Source: an uncultured Magnetospirillum sp. (GTDB lineage Bacteria > Pseudomonadota > Alphaproteobacteria > Rhodospirillales > Magnetospirillaceae). Taken from it: DNA of 60,643 bases. The notes under the pieces are model-generated. The model had not been told where the DNA came from and did no database searches. It saw nothing but the letters and a program-made list of their open reading frames with translations. The stretch is from the NCBI RefSeq assembly GCF_903853455.1, contig NZ_CAINTR010000160.1, forward strand, positions 1-60,643, given 5' to 3'. Below, piece after piece: positions 13,854 through 20,923 of this stretch (position 1 is its first letter; each line of letters begins with the position of its first letter). The position numbers and the translations under genes are program-made.

Positions 13854-14558
13854 ATGGTAGACTCGTCGCGGAAAGCGCCGCAATCCCTTTCCGCCCGGCT
13901 GGTGGCCTGGGCGGCGTGGTTGCCGGGACGCGCCGAGATGGTCTCGGGCGGCGCGGTTCAGGCCGCGGCGTCCCTGCCCCTGTCCTTGCGGCGGCGCATC
14001 ACCCCCATCGGACGCAAGGTGCTGGAGGCGGGCTGGGCCTTGCTGGCCAAGGACGGCGCCGCGCCCCGCATCGTGTTGTCGTCCCGCCACGGCGAGTTCG
14101 CCCGAACCTTCGACCTGTTGACCGGGCTGGCCGAGAGCGGCGAGGTGTCGCCGGCCGAGTTCAGCCTGTCCGTCCATCATGGACTGGCCGGGCTGCTGTC
14201 CATCGCCACTGGCAACACCGCCGGCCATAGCGCGGTGGCCGGCGGCAACGAATCCTTCGGCTACGGCTTCGTCGAGGCGCTCGCCAGCCTGGCCGAGGGC
14301 GCTCCCTCCGTTCTGCTGCTGCATTTCGACGAAGCGCTGCCCGACATCTACGCCCCGGTCGCCGACACGGCCGAGGAGCCGGTGGCCCTGGCCCTGCTGT
14401 TGGCTCCCGGCGACGACATCGCGTTGGAAACATCACCGGCGGCGGTGTCCGGGAACGACCCGCTGGCCTTGCGCTTCGCCGACCTGCTGACCTCGGACGC
14501 GCCCGAGGCCGGCGGCAGCGGCGAGCGGCTGACCTGGCGGTGGCGCCGTGCGGCATAG
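13854..14558 (+). CDS. apeC: Beta-ketoacyl synthase-like chain length factor
   Basis: The 234-residue protein belongs to the beta-ketoacyl synthase-like N-terminal domain family found at the head of aryl polyene and related clusters. It has WAAWLPGRAEMVSGG at the start and SRHGEFARTFDLLTGLAESGEVSPAEFSLSVHHG in the middle. The usual active-site cysteine region is replaced by GNTAGHSAVAGGNESFGYG, which has no cysteine. It is therefore a catalytically silent partner for a true ketosynthase (ApeO-ApeC heterodimer in the characterized system). Start chosen at 13854 with GGGGGAAG upstream. The next gene begins within its last codons (GTG 14548). Confidence 0.87.
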   Translation: MVDSSRKAPQSLSARLVAWAAWLPGRAEMVSGGAVQAAASLPLSLRRRITPIGRKVLEAGWALLAKDGAAPRIVLSSRHGEFARTFDLLTGLAESGEVSPAEFSLSVHHGLAGLLSIATGNTAGHSAVAGGNESFGYGFVEALASLAEGAPSVLLLHFDEALPDIYAPVADTAEEPVALALLLAPGDDIALETSPAAVSGNDPLALRFADLLTSDAPEAGGSGERLTWRWRRAA

Positions 14559-15384
14559 GCTCGACCTGATCTGGCGGGCCTTCGGCACCGGATTATTCCT
14601 GGCGATCATCGGCGTGGGCGGTTCGCTCCTGGCCATGACCGTCTTTCCGCTGGTCGCCGTGCTGACCCGCGATCCCGACCGGCGGCGGCGGCGCATCCAG
14701 TATGTGCTGCATATGAGTTTCAAGCTGTATTGCCGCGCCATCCACCTTCTCAAGGTGGCGGATGTGCGGGTGGTCGGGCGCGAGCGCCTGACCGATCTGC
14801 GGGGCACCATGATCGTCGCCAACCATCCGTCGCTGCTGGACGTGGTGATGATCATGGCGGCGGTGCCCAACGTGCAATGCGTGGTCAAGGGCGGGCTGTG
14901 GAAGAACCCGTTCTTCCGCCTGACCGTCGAGGGCGCCGGCTACATCCGCAACGACGTGGCGCCCGAGGCGCTGATGCAGGCCTGCATCGACACCCTCAAG
15001 GCCGGCAACAACCTGATCGTCTTTCCCGAGGGCACCCGCACCGTGCGCGGCCGTGCCATGAAGCTGCACCGGGGCTTCGCCAATATCGCCATCCTGGCCG
15101 AGGCCGATCTGCGGTTGATCGACATCACCTGCGAGCCGCCCTTGCTGCACAAGGGCAATCCGTGGTGGAAGGTTCCCGCCACCCGCACCGAGTTCCTGAT
15201 GGAAGTGGGCGAACGGCTGGACATCCGGCAGTTCCTGGGCTATCGCTACCGTTCCTTGTCGGCCCGCAAACTGGTCGGCGTCATCGAAGCGCACTACGCG
15301 GAAAAGTTCGGTCATGGACGAGTTGGAACAGGATCTGAAGCGGTTGATCGTCTCGGCGCTGAAGCTCGAGGATTTGGCGCCTGA
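14548..15384 (+). CDS. apeD: Lysophospholipid acyltransferase family protein
   Basis: The 278-residue PlsC-type acyltransferase has a membrane-embedded N-terminus (GTGLFLAIIGVGGSLLAMTVF), the catalytic NHPSLLD (H-x4-D) motif and the substrate motif FPEGTRTVRG. In aryl polyene clusters an acyltransferase of this type is thought to help attach the polyene or a fatty acyl group to the lipid carrier, but the exact acceptor is not defined. GTG start at 14548 overlaps apeC. Its last 71 bases overlap the first ACP gene, an unusually long overlap; the C-terminal tail past the ACP start is low complexity. Confidence 0.85.
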   Translation: MRHRLDLIWRAFGTGLFLAIIGVGGSLLAMTVFPLVAVLTRDPDRRRRRIQYVLHMSFKLYCRAIHLLKVADVRVVGRERLTDLRGTMIVANHPSLLDVVMIMAAVPNVQCVVKGGLWKNPFFRLTVEGAGYIRNDVAPEALMQACIDTLKAGNNLIVFPEGTRTVRGRAMKLHRGFANIAILAEADLRLIDITCEPPLLHKGNPWWKVPATRTEFLMEVGERLDIRQFLGYRYRSLSARKLVGVIEAHYAEKFGHGRVGTGSEAVDRLGAEARGFGA

Positions 15385-15583
15385 CGAGATCGGCGACGAC
15401 GAGCTTTTGTTCGGGGATGCGGGGCTGGGCCTCGATTCCATCGACGCGCTGGAACTGGGCGTCGCCATTCGCAAGGCCTACGATATCAAGATCGAGACGG
15501 TTTCGGATGAGGTCCGCCACCATTTCGCCAGCGTGCGCAATCTGGCGGCATTTATCCGCGGACAAAAGGGGAAGGCAAAGTGA
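15314..15583 (+). CDS. apeE: Acyl carrier protein 1
   Basis: The 89-residue acidic protein folds as a four-helix ACP. The phosphopantetheine attachment site is the serine of GLGLDSIDALELG, followed by the recognition helix. It carries growing polyene intermediates. It sits directly before a second ACP, and two ACPs in tandem is the standard aryl polyene arrangement. It overlaps apeD at its 5' end and apeF at its 3' end. Confidence 0.9.
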   Translation: MDELEQDLKRLIVSALKLEDLAPDEIGDDELLFGDAGLGLDSIDALELGVAIRKAYDIKIETVSDEVRHHFASVRNLAAFIRGQKGKAK

Positions 15584-15825
15584 CCCGGGACGAAATTTTC
15601 GCGACCTTGTCCGAGTATCTGCAGGAGATGTTCGAGGTTCCCGCCGAGAGCGTCACCCTGGAGGCCAAGCTGTTCGAGGATCTGGACCTGGACAGCATCG
15701 ACGCCGTCGATCTGGTGGTCCGCTTGCAGGACCTGACCGGTAAGAAGATCAAGCCCGAGGCCTTCAAGACGGTGCGCACGGTCTCCGACGTGGTCGACCG
15801 CGTCCATGACCTCCTCACCGAGTAG
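15580..15825 (+). CDS. apeF: Acyl carrier protein 2
   Basis: The 81-residue ACP has the attachment site DLDLDSIDAVDLV, close to the classic FabF-partner ACP motif. It starts at GTG 15580, overlapping the apeE stop codon. Having two ACPs suggests division of labour, for example one carrying the aryl starter and the other the elongating chain, as described for characterized aryl polyene systems. Its 3' end overlaps the following membrane protein gene by 20 bases. Confidence 0.9.
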   Translation: MTRDEIFATLSEYLQEMFEVPAESVTLEAKLFEDLDLDSIDAVDLVVRLQDLTGKKIKPEAFKTVRTVSDVVDRVHDLLTE

Positions 15826-16402
15826 ACCCTCTTCCCTCGCTTTGTTGCTGGCCGTGATCGGGGTCGCCTATCCCTTCCTGGTCTACGCCGCTCTCGGCCG
15901 GGTTCCCGCCGGGGCGGTGGTGCTGGTGGCGCTGGCCCTGGTCGGCGCGCGTCTCGGCCTGCTGCGCGGCGCCGCCGTGGCGCGGCCGCTGGTGCCGGTG
16001 ATGATCGCCGTTGCCCTGGCCACCGCCGCCCTGGCCCTGACCGATTCCCGGCTGGCGGCCCTGCTCTATCCGGTGCTGATGACTTTGGGCATGGCGGCGG
16101 CGTTCGGTCTGTCGCTGCGGCGTGGCCCCTCGCTGGTGGAACTCTTCGCCAGCCTGCCCACCTCCGAGCTTAACCCGCCCGATCCCAGCCCGGCGGCGCG
16201 GGCCTATATGCGCAAGGTCACCCGAGTGTGGGCGGTGTTCCTGCTGGCCAGCGCCGCCCTGTCGGCCGCCACGGTGGCCTGGGGCGACATGGCGGTGTGG
16301 ACGCTCTACAACGGGCTGATCAGCTATCTCCTGATGGGGGGGCTGTTCGCGGTGGAATACGCGGTGCGCCGCCGGGTGCGGCGGCGGGAGAGCGCCGGAT
16401 GA
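15806..16402 (+). CDS. apeG: Aryl polyene cluster inner-membrane protein
   Basis: The 198-residue protein has about five hydrophobic helices (for example LALLLAVIGVAYPFLVYAAL and AVFLLASAALSAATVAWG) and a cytoplasmic loop ELFASLPTSELNPPDPSPA. This layout fits the COG4648-type membrane protein conserved in aryl polyene clusters. Its role is unknown; an anchor for the biosynthetic complex is possible. The stop codon overlaps the start of the ligase gene by four bases. Confidence 0.82.
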   Translation: MTSSPSRPSSLALLLAVIGVAYPFLVYAALGRVPAGAVVLVALALVGARLGLLRGAAVARPLVPVMIAVALATAALALTDSRLAALLYPVLMTLGMAAAFGLSLRRGPSLVELFASLPTSELNPPDPSPAARAYMRKVTRVWAVFLLASAALSAATVAWGDMAVWTLYNGLISYLLMGGLFAVEYAVRRRVRRRESAG

Positions 16403-17703
16403 CGGCGCTGCGAGCCCTGCACCAAGCCTCCCGTCCCGCCGGTCAGGTGGTGGCGCTGCGGGGGGCCGAGCGCCTGACCTGGGAGCGCTTCCAGGCCGAG
16501 GTGGGCGGCGCGGCGCGCGAGTTGGCCGGCTGCCGGCGGGCGGCGCTGCTGTGCCGGGACAGCTGGCGCTTCGCCGTCGGTCTGTTCGGCCTGCTGAGCG
16601 CCGGCGCCACCGTGGTGCTGCCGCCCAATGCCCAGCTCGCCACCCTGGCCGCCCTGGCCGGCGACATCGACCGCATGGTGGATGACGGTTTCGCCCCGGG
16701 CGGGGCCGAGTGGAGCCAGCCGCCGGATGCCGACGCATCGCGCCTGCATTTTCAGACGTCCGGCTCCACCGGCGATGCCAAGCGCATCGAGCGCAGCCTG
16801 GGCGAGATGGAGGCCGAGATCGCCGCCCTGCATTCCCTGTGGGGTGAGAGTCTGGCCGGGGCCACCGCCGTGGCGACGGTGCCGCACCAGCATGTCTACG
16901 GCCTGATCTTCAAGCTGCTGTGGCCGCTGGCGGCGGGGCGGCCGTTCTTCACCCGCCAGCACGATCTGTGGGAGGACCTGCTGGCCGAGATGCCGGCCGG
17001 CGCCCTGCTGGTGACCAGCCCGGCCCATCTCACCCGGCTGGGCGGCTTGGCGCCGCTGGCCCAAGACCGCCAGCCGCGCATGATCCTGTCGGCCGGCGCT
17101 GCCCTGCCCGAAGCGGCGGCGGAAGAGGCGCGGCAGGTGCTGGGAGTGGCGGTGACCGAAATCTACGGCAGCACCGAGACCGGCGCCATCGCCAGCCGCC
17201 GCCGCCACGGTGGCGAGCCGGCCTGGACTCCGCTCCCGGGCTACGGGGTGTCGCCCACCGCCGCCGGCCTGCTGGAACTGGAGGCGCCGTTCGGCCGGAT
17301 CGAACTGGCGGACCGCATCCGCATGGCGGCGGGGGGCGGTTTCCATCTTCAGGGCCGCGCCGACCGCATCGCCAAGATCGAGGGCAAGCGCATCAGCCTC
17401 GACGAGGTCGAACGGGCCCTGACCGCGCTGCCCGAGGTCGAGGTCGCCGCCTTGGTGGTGCTGGCCGAATCGCCGCCGGTGCTGGCGGCGGTGGTGGTTC
17501 CCTCGCCCGAAGGGGCCGCGATCCTGGCGGCGCGCGGGGCGTTCCGCTTCAGCCGGCTTCTGCGCCAAGGCCTCTCCGCCAGCCTGGAGCCCGCCGGCCT
17601 GCCGCGCCGCTGGCGCTTCGTCGCGGCGCTGCCGACCGGAACCATGGGCAAGCGGCGGGCCGGCGATTTCGCCGCCCTGTTCGGAGGGAGCGGCGATGGC
17701 TGA
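16399..17703 (+). CDS. apeH: AMP-dependent acyl/aryl-ACP ligase
   Basis: The 434-residue ANL-superfamily adenylation enzyme has the ATP-binding loop FQTSGSTGDAKRIERS, the YGSTETGAIASR motif, the C-terminal hinge region GRADRIAKIEGKRISLDEVE and a catalytic lysine in GTMGKRRAG. In characterized aryl polyene systems the homolog activates the aryl starter acid (4-hydroxybenzoate type) and loads an ACP. No ammonia lyase or dedicated starter-synthesis gene is present here, so the starter must come from general metabolism. The enzyme is somewhat shorter than typical acyl-CoA synthetases (about 500 residues). Confidence 0.87.
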   Translation: MTALRALHQASRPAGQVVALRGAERLTWERFQAEVGGAARELAGCRRAALLCRDSWRFAVGLFGLLSAGATVVLPPNAQLATLAALAGDIDRMVDDGFAPGGAEWSQPPDADASRLHFQTSGSTGDAKRIERSLGEMEAEIAALHSLWGESLAGATAVATVPHQHVYGLIFKLLWPLAAGRPFFTRQHDLWEDLLAEMPAGALLVTSPAHLTRLGGLAPLAQDRQPRMILSAGAALPEAAAEEARQVLGVAVTEIYGSTETGAIASRRRHGGEPAWTPLPGYGVSPTAAGLLELEAPFGRIELADRIRMAAGGGFHLQGRADRIAKIEGKRISLDEVERALTALPEVEVAALVVLAESPPVLAAVVVPSPEGAAILAARGAFRFSRLLRQGLSASLEPAGLPRRWRFVAALPTGTMGKRRAGDFAALFGGSGDG

Positions 17704-18043
17704 ACGCCTTCCCCATGTCACCCAAAGCCGCGTCGTGGCGCCGGGCGTGGTCGAGTTGGAGCTGGACATCCAGCCCGGCCTGCTGTGGTTCGAGGGCCAT
17801 TTCCCCGACGCTCCCATCCTGCCCGGCGTGGTGCAGATCGACTGGGCGGTCCAGTTCGCCCGCCTCCATCTGGGGCTCGACCTGCCGGCGGCGCGCGAGT
17901 TCCAGATCAAGTTCAAGGCGATGATCCTGCCCGGCGATGCCGTGATCCTGGCCTTGCGCCATGATGCCGCCAAGGGGCGGCTGGGGTTCGAGTATCGCCG
18001 CGGCGATACGGTCTGCTCCATCGGCACGGTATTCCTGAGATGA
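17696..18043 (+). CDS. apeI: Hotdog-fold 3-hydroxyacyl-ACP dehydratase
   Basis: The 115-residue single hotdog domain is related to FabZ/FabA, with LLWFEGHFPDAPILPGVVQIDWA carrying the catalytic histidine and the GHFP motif. It would dehydrate 3-hydroxyacyl-ACP to create one double bond per elongation cycle; characterized ApeI acts on polyene intermediates. It starts inside the ligase stop region (8-base overlap) and overlaps apeJ by four bases. Confidence 0.88.
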   Translation: MAERLPHVTQSRVVAPGVVELELDIQPGLLWFEGHFPDAPILPGVVQIDWAVQFARLHLGLDLPAAREFQIKFKAMILPGDAVILALRHDAAKGRLGFEYRRGDTVCSIGTVFLR

Positions 18044-19782
18044 AGGCCTGCGCGGTGGTGCCCAGCCGCAATCACTGGCGTGCCCTGGCGGGGGTGGTGG
18101 CGGGGCTGCGCCGTCACGGACTGCCGGTCTTCATCATCGACGACGGCAGCGACCCGCCCGCCGCCGCCGCCATCGCCGCCCTGCACGACCCGGATGGCGG
18201 CGTGACGGTGACGCGGCGGCCGGTCAACGGCGGCAAGGGCGCGGCGGTGGTCGAGGGCTTCCGGCTGGCGGCGGCGGCCGGCTTCAGCCACGTGGTGCAG
18301 GTGGACGCCGACGGCCAGCACGATCTCGACGCGCTGTCCCGCCTGCTGGCCGAGGCGGAGGCCCACCCGCAAGCCCTGGTCAGCGGTGCGCCGGTCTATG
18401 ACGACAGCATTCCCCTGGGGCGCAAGATCGGCCGCTGGGTCACCCATGTCTGGGTGTTCGTCGAGACCCTGTCGCTGCGCATCAGCGACAGCATGTGCGG
18501 CTTCCGGGTCTATCCCCTGGCCGCCTGCCTGGCGCTGCTGGCCGAGGAGCGCGTGGGCGAGCGCATGGATTTCGACACCGAGATCATGGTGCGGCTGTTC
18601 TGGCGCGGCGTGGCGCCGGTCATGGTGCCGGTGCGGGTCACCTATCCCGCTGACAACACCTCCAATTTCGACGTTCTGTGGGACAATGTGCGGATCAGCT
18701 GGATGCATACCCGGCTGGTCCTTGCCATGCTGGGGCGTTTGCCCTCCATCCTCAGGAACCGCCCGGCGACCGACGAGCTTTGCTCGGAGGCAAGGCCAAG
18801 GGCCGCCGCGCCACGTGGCGCGAAAGCCAAGGGCGCGGAGGCGCCCGCCCGGCGCTTGAGGGGCAACGAAAATCACTGGGCCGGCATGGCCGAGCGGGGC
18901 GCGTTGTGGGGCTTGCGGTTCGTCGCCGGGGCCTATCGTCTGCTGGGGCGGCGGGCCTGCGCCTGGGTGATGGCGCCCATCGTGCTGTACTTCTTCCTGA
19001 CCGGAACCGCGCAGCGGCGGGCGTCGCGCTGCTATCTCGGGCGGGTGCTGGGACGCCAGCCCTCGGGGTTGGACGGCTTGCGTCATTTCATGGACTTCGC
19101 CGGCCGCGCCCTGGACGCCTTCGCCGCCTGGAGCGGTGCTATTCCGCCCGAGGCATTGGAGACGAGCGACCCGGACGGCTTGGCCAGGGCGGTCGCCGAT
19201 CCCCGGGGCGCCCTGCTGGTGGTGTCCCACCACGGCAATGTGGAACTGGCCCGCGCCCTGATGGAGCCGGCCCTGCGCCGCCGCCTGACCATTCTGGTCC
19301 ACACCCGCCACGCCGAGAACTACAACCGCCTGCTGGCGCGCCATTGCGGCGGCGAGGCGGCGGCGCGCATGATCCAGGTCACCGAGATCGGCCCCGACAC
19401 CGCCATGCGGCTGCGCGACTGCATCGAGCGCGGCGAGTGGGTGGCCATCGCCGGCGACCGGGTGCCGGTGCTGTCGGCGGGACGGGTGGCGCGGGTGCCG
19501 TTCCTGGGCGGCTTGGCCAATTTCTCCCAGGGGCCGTGGCTGCTGGCCGGCTTATTGGACTGCCCGGTCAGTCTGCTGTTCTGCCGGCGGCAGCGGCCGG
19601 GGCGCTGGACCCTGGCGCTGGAGCCCTTCGCCGAGCGGATCGAGCTGCCGCGCGGCCGGCGCGCCCAGGCCCTGGCCGACTACGCCGCCGCCTATGCCGG
19701 ACGGCTGGAACGGGAGTGCCGCGACGCCCCCTGGCAGTGGTACAACTTCTTCGACGTTTGGGCGGGAGAGGAACCCCGATGA
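18040..19782 (+). CDS. apeJ: Glycosyltransferase family 2 / lauroyl-type acyltransferase fusion
   Basis: The 580-residue protein has two enzymes in one. Residues about 1-235 are a GT2 domain (IIDDGSDPPAAAA and the metal-binding QVDADGQHDLD). Residues about 285-580 are an LpxL/HtrB-like acyltransferase with one hydrophobic helix and the H-x4-E motif VSHHGNVELA. Such fusions are standard in aryl polyene clusters and are thought to build the glycolipid anchor. The linker, about residues 244-278, is entirely encoded by a copy of an interspersed repeat inserted in frame. The two domains should still fold independently. Confidence 0.9.
   Translation: MKACAVVPSRNHWRALAGVVAGLRRHGLPVFIIDDGSDPPAAAAIAALHDPDGGVTVTRRPVNGGKGAAVVEGFRLAAAAGFSHVVQVDADGQHDLDALSRLLAEAEAHPQALVSGAPVYDDSIPLGRKIGRWVTHVWVFVETLSLRISDSMCGFRVYPLAACLALLAEERVGERMDFDTEIMVRLFWRGVAPVMVPVRVTYPADNTSNFDVLWDNVRISWMHTRLVLAMLGRLPSILRNRPATDELCSEARPRAAAPRGAKAKGAEAPARRLRGNENHWAGMAERGALWGLRFVAGAYRLLGRRACAWVMAPIVLYFFLTGTAQRRASRCYLGRVLGRQPSGLDGLRHFMDFAGRALDAFAAWSGAIPPEALETSDPDGLARAVADPRGALLVVSHHGNVELARALMEPALRRRLTILVHTRHAENYNRLLARHCGGEAAARMIQVTEIGPDTAMRLRDCIERGEWVAIAGDRVPVLSAGRVARVPFLGGLANFSQGPWLLAGLLDCPVSLLFCRRQRPGRWTLALEPFAERIELPRGRRAQALADYAAAYAGRLERECRDAPWQWYNFFDVWAGEEPR
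18770..18868. repeat. E-family repeat inserted in frame inside apeJ
   Basis: The segment runs from ACCGACGAGC through GAGGCAAGGCCAAGGGCCGC, CGCCACGTGGCGCGAAAGCC and GCGCCCGCCCGGCG to TGAGGGGCAACGA. It shares nearly all these blocks, in order, with the inverted copy at 23793-23906, and many with 689-905. Here it encodes a basic Ala/Arg/Lys-rich linker with no stop codon between the two domains of ApeJ. Confidence 0.82.
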
Positions 19783-20189
19783 TATCGGCCGAGATCACCC
19801 TCAAGGCGCAGTTCTACGACCTCGACCCCATGCAGGTGGTGTGGCACGGCAACTATCCCCGCTTCCTGGAAGAGGCGCGCTGCGCCCTGCTGGACCGCAT
19901 CGGCTATAATTACCCGGAGATGCAGCAGTCGGGCTATCTGTGGCCCATCGTCGACATGCGCCTCAAATATGTGCGGCCCATCCGCTTCGCCCAGGTGGTG
20001 ACGGTGGCGGCGACCCTGGCGGAGTACGAGAACCGCCTGCGCATCGAGTATCGCATCCGTGACGCCGAGACCGGCGAGGTGCTGACCAAGGCCACCACCG
20101 TGCAACTGGCGGTCCTGGCCGCGACGCAGGAGCTGTGCCTGGAATGCCCGCCGGCCCTGGTGGAGCGGGTGCGGGGGCTGCTGGCATGA
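19779..20189 (+). CDS. apeK: 4-Hydroxybenzoyl-CoA-type thioesterase
   Basis: The 136-residue hotdog thioesterase has the 4HBT signature AQFYDLDPMQVVWHGNYPRF, with the catalytic Asp equivalent in DLDPM. It is expected to hydrolyse acyl-ACP or CoA thioesters, either releasing the polyene or editing stalled chains. It overlaps apeJ by four bases and its stop codon overlaps the apparent start of the LolA-like gene (ATGA). Confidence 0.87.
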   Translation: MISAEITLKAQFYDLDPMQVVWHGNYPRFLEEARCALLDRIGYNYPEMQQSGYLWPIVDMRLKYVRPIRFAQVVTVAATLAEYENRLRIEYRIRDAETGEVLTKATTVQLAVLAATQELCLECPPALVERVRGLLA

Positions 20190-20923
20190 GGATTCCGAAT
20201 ACGCTCCTCTTCCGATCGTCATTCCCGCGAAAGCGGGAATCCATGTGTCAGGCAATTCCATATTTATCGGCTCGGTTCGGATCGCGCCCCAGCATGGACC
20301 CCCGCTTTCGCGGGGGTGACGAAAGAAAAGAAGCGCGCAGAGGTTTCGGTCTGACCATCATCGCCGGAATTGCCCTCCTCCTCCTTGCCGTCGCCGCCCG
20401 GGCCGAGACCCTGACGGCGGGTGACGTGCTGCGCGGCCGCTTCGTGCAGGAGCGCCATATGCAGGGCTTCGCCAAGCCCATCCGCTCGGAGGGGAGCTTC
20501 GTGGTGGCGCCGGGCCGGGGGCTGATCTGGCGGGCCGAGACCCCCTTCGCGGTGACCACGGTGGTGACGCCGGCCGGGCTGGTCCAAAGCGTCAACGGGG
20601 CGGAGACCACCCGGCTGGCCGCCGCAAGGTTGCCGTTCCTGACCCGGCTCTACGACATGATGGCGGGGGCGCTGGCGGGGGATTGGCGGGCGCTGGAGGG
20701 CGGCTTCGCCGTCACCCGCACCGGCGACAGGGTGGCGCTGGCGCCGCGCAAGGCCGACGATGCCACCGCCGCCCAGATCGCCGGCATCACCGTCCGGCTC
20801 GGCCGCTTCGTCGAGCAGGTGGAGATCACCAAGCCCAACGGCGACATGGACCGCCTGACCTTCACCGATCAGGTGCTCAACGCCGCTCCCCTGGATGCCG
20901 CCGAGACGGCGATGCTGAAATGA
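20186..20923 (+). CDS. apeL: LolA-like outer-membrane lipoprotein carrier
   Basis: The product is up to 245 residues. The LolA-like part starts with a signal peptide (GFGLTIIAGIALLLLAVAARAETL) and continues with RGRFVQERHMQGFAKPIRSEGSF and GRGLIWRAETPF, typical of periplasmic lipoprotein chaperones of the DUF2911/LolA group in aryl polyene clusters. It probably ferries the lipidated polyene to the outer membrane. The start at 20186 is coupled to apeK, but a REP element then adds about 45 residues before the signal peptide. ATG 20294, supplied by the repeat itself, would give a cleaner secretion signal. The start is uncertain. Confidence 0.8.
   Translation: MRIPNTLLFRSSFPRKRESMCQAIPYLSARFGSRPSMDPRFRGGDERKEARRGFGLTIIAGIALLLLAVAARAETLTAGDVLRGRFVQERHMQGFAKPIRSEGSFVVAPGRGLIWRAETPFAVTTVVTPAGLVQSVNGAETTRLAAARLPFLTRLYDMMAGALAGDWRALEGGFAVTRTGDRVALAPRKADDATAAQIAGITVRLGRFVEQVEITKPNGDMDRLTFTDQVLNAAPLDAAETAMLK
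20216..20322. repeat. REP doublet inserted in the 5' end of the LolA-like gene
   Basis: Two facing hairpins lie at TCGTCATTCCCGCGAAAGCG (from 20216) and TGGACCCCCGCTTTCGCG (from 20295), separated by about 50 bp of lower-GC sequence. CATTCCCGCGAAAGCGGGAA and its partner are the widespread proteobacterial REP type. Read in the apeL frame it stays open and encodes FPRKRES and MDPRFRGGDERK, typical translation products of this REP. Confidence 0.85.

Noticed and set aside
13808-13855. Longer start of the phosphopantetheinyl transferase at 13855
   Set aside because: It would overlap the divergent apeC start and ribosome site. ATG 13807 has GAGG upstream and retains all motifs.
16324-19344. 1006-residue open frame on the minus strand across apeG-apeJ
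   Set aside because: It has Gly/Gln/Arg-rich low complexity and no motif, and overlaps four well-supported plus-strand genes with four-base couplings.
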